Positions 1 through 64,000 of a stretch of DNA of 64,000 nt are shown here, in pieces. Both the position numbers and the translations under genes were made by a program. The notes under the pieces are model-generated. The model saw only the letters and a program-made list of their open reading frames with translations, was not told the DNA's origin and did not search any database. Source of the DNA: Alviniconcha marisindica (lineage: Eukaryota; Mollusca; Gastropoda; Provannidae); NCBI GenBank assembly GCA_018857735.1, contig JABMCL010003304.1:481501-545500 (forward strand), read 5' to 3'. The number at the start of each line of letters is the position of its first letter. Positions within the stretch are counted from its first letter, which is position 1.

Positions 1-99
1 AGTGGAGGGTGGCTCCAGGCAGGCTGGTTTCAGGTTCACTCTCTCACCTATGAACCTTCCCACTCTCCATCAACTAAAGGCTGATCCTTTCTGTCCCCA

Positions 100-555
100 G
101 GATAAACACCAAATCCGTTGGCCAGCGTCCCTTCCAGTTTCAAGCCCTGGCTTGTCTGGAACTCTATTCCAGCTGACACTCTCTCTTTCTTCAAAACAAC
201 TCTCAAAACCCACCTGTTCATAGGAGCTTTCTCTGTGTAAAATTACTGAAACGTTTCCTGCCTAGTAAATAAGTCAGAATAGTAACTGTGTTCATAAGTT
301 TAAATGATTTGTCTGCATGTGTCGGTTGTGATGTTAAATGTGCAAATGTATATATATATATATAAGAGAATACCATGTGCTATTACTATTAAAGTTAAAT
401 ATTTCTGTGCTAAAGCGGTGTAGGGCTCCCTGTAAACTTCCCCCCAATTTTCCCTGTTTTTGTGTAAAGCACACAGAGCAGTGCCGTCCTAGCCACTGGA
501 AGTGCATTCTACACTAAATGTTCATGACGATGGTGATTATTATCAATAATATTAG
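100..555 (+). mobile_element. Degenerate 3' end of a non-LTR retrotransposon (LINE)
   Basis: In two neighbouring frames (about 105-230) there are remnants of the typical C-terminus of a reverse transcriptase ORF: S-V-G-Q-R-P-F, then W-N-S-I-P, then F-F-K-T-T-L-K-T-H-L-F and a stop. A frameshift separates them. A 3' UTR-like tail ends near 490-555 with a degenerate ATGTTCATGA and ATTATT-rich end, as in many molluscan LINEs. Inactive fragment, antisense to the host gene. Confidence 0.6.
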
Positions 556-852
556 AACAAAAACAGTTCCCACAAATCATTCTCCTCGGCCCTTCTTGCA
601 CCTGGAGAAGGACACGCATCACACCTGGGCGCATGGTTCAAAATCTCCTGCACAAGACTGAAGAGGAAACCCCAGACCTCTGGCCTGGCCACCATACAGC
701 GCAAAACCCACTGAATGCAAGACGGTTCGAGACCCCAGCAATGACCACCGTTTCCTTTGCACAAACTCCGCTATAAATTTACCATGTTCTACGGAACTGA
801 ATTCATCACAACAGGGGAACTGCACTGAATCGTGCTGTGCTGCCTCACTCAC
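556..852. other. Intron after e61, no clear feature
   Basis: Minus-strand open stretches here lack Ig signatures and supported splice sites. I see no exon. Confidence 0.4.
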
Positions 853-63399
<62,547 letters not shown>

Positions 63400-63434
63400 C
63401 TGCAAGGATACATTCATCAAACCCGTTTACACCG

Positions 63435-64000
63435 CTGGGAAATGCTTGAACGAAAGTTAGGTGACTGAGAAGGCACATGCTAAGCTAAGTGACAGAAGAC
63501 ACGCTGAGTTAGGTGACTGAGAAGACACATTCTAAGTTAGGTGATAGAGAAGATACATGCTAAGTTAGGTGACCGAGAAGACACGCGAAGTTAGGTGACA
63601 GAAGACACACGCTAAGTGACAGAAGACACATGCCAAGTTATGTGACTGAGAAAACATACACTAAATTAGGTGACTGAGAAGGCACATGCTAAGTTAAGTA
63701 ACAGAAGACACATGCTAAGTTAGGTGACTGAGAAGGCACACGCTAAGTTAGGTGACAGAAGACACATGCTAGGTTAAATGACAGAAGACACATGCTAAGT
63801 CAGGTGACCAAGAAGACACACACTAAGTTAGGTGACTGAGAAGACACGCGAAGTTAGGCGACAGAAGACACATGCTCAGTTAAGTGACAGAAGACCCATG
63901 TGAAGTTAGGTGACTGAGAAGATATGCTAAGTTAGATGACTGAGAAGGCATGCTAAGTTAGGTGACTGAGAAGACGCACTAAATGTGGAAGGACATAAAC
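63435..64000. repeat. 28-bp minisatellite, about 20 units, runs off the window
   Basis: Unit GCTAAGTTAGGTGACTGAGA plus AGACACAT, with shorter variants. Lies just upstream of e1 in the transcript. Confidence 0.92.

Overview
The window reads as an animal nuclear genome. It has split genes with GT-AG introns, long microsatellites, many minisatellites, and LINE and SINE-like debris. The type of repeat tails, together with a muscle gene mixing arthropod kettin-like and zormin/titin-like features, suggests a protostome, most likely a mollusc such as a marine gastropod. The organism assignment is inference. I see no bacterial genes, rRNA, tRNA or CRISPR array.

One gene on the minus strand fills almost the whole window. 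I could join 61 exons (numbered e1 to e61 in transcript order, from high to low coordinates) from 63399 down to 853. Every junction uses GT-AG signals and every splice phase agrees, which gives about 11.09 kb of coding sequence, or roughly 3,697 codons. Neither the start codon nor the stop codon is in the window, so the gene continues on both sides. The product is a giant titin-superfamily muscle scaffold.

Protein layout, N to C: e1-e7 (63.4-58.5 kb) code for spectrin-type helical repeats. e7-e19 (58.7-46.1 kb) code for immunoglobulin domains Ig1-Ig8. e20-e25 (45.4-39.5 kb) hold three repeated modules of one linker exon plus one Ig exon (Ig9-Ig11). e26-e34 (39.1-31.3 kb) hold Ig12-Ig15 with linkers. 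e35-e49 (30.4-11.8 kb) form a Pro/Lys/Glu-rich, PEVK-like spring; 14 of these exons in a row are symmetric phase-2 cassettes, and five of them carry a motif of about 35 residues around I-S-Y-A-S-D-T-E. e50-e61 (10.5-0.85 kb) hold Ig16-Ig20, first with kettin-like spacing and then closely packed.

The introns are rich in tandem repeats. At eight or more loci the repeated unit contains a copy of a neighbouring exon end, often with a splice site, so the introns carry arrays of decoy splice junctions. This is the most unusual signal here. Other non-coding features are two foldback (inverted-repeat) element families, two SINE-like families, LINE 3' tails, a 320-nt polypurine/polypyrimidine block, and a duplication of about 1.8 kb that copied two spring exons.
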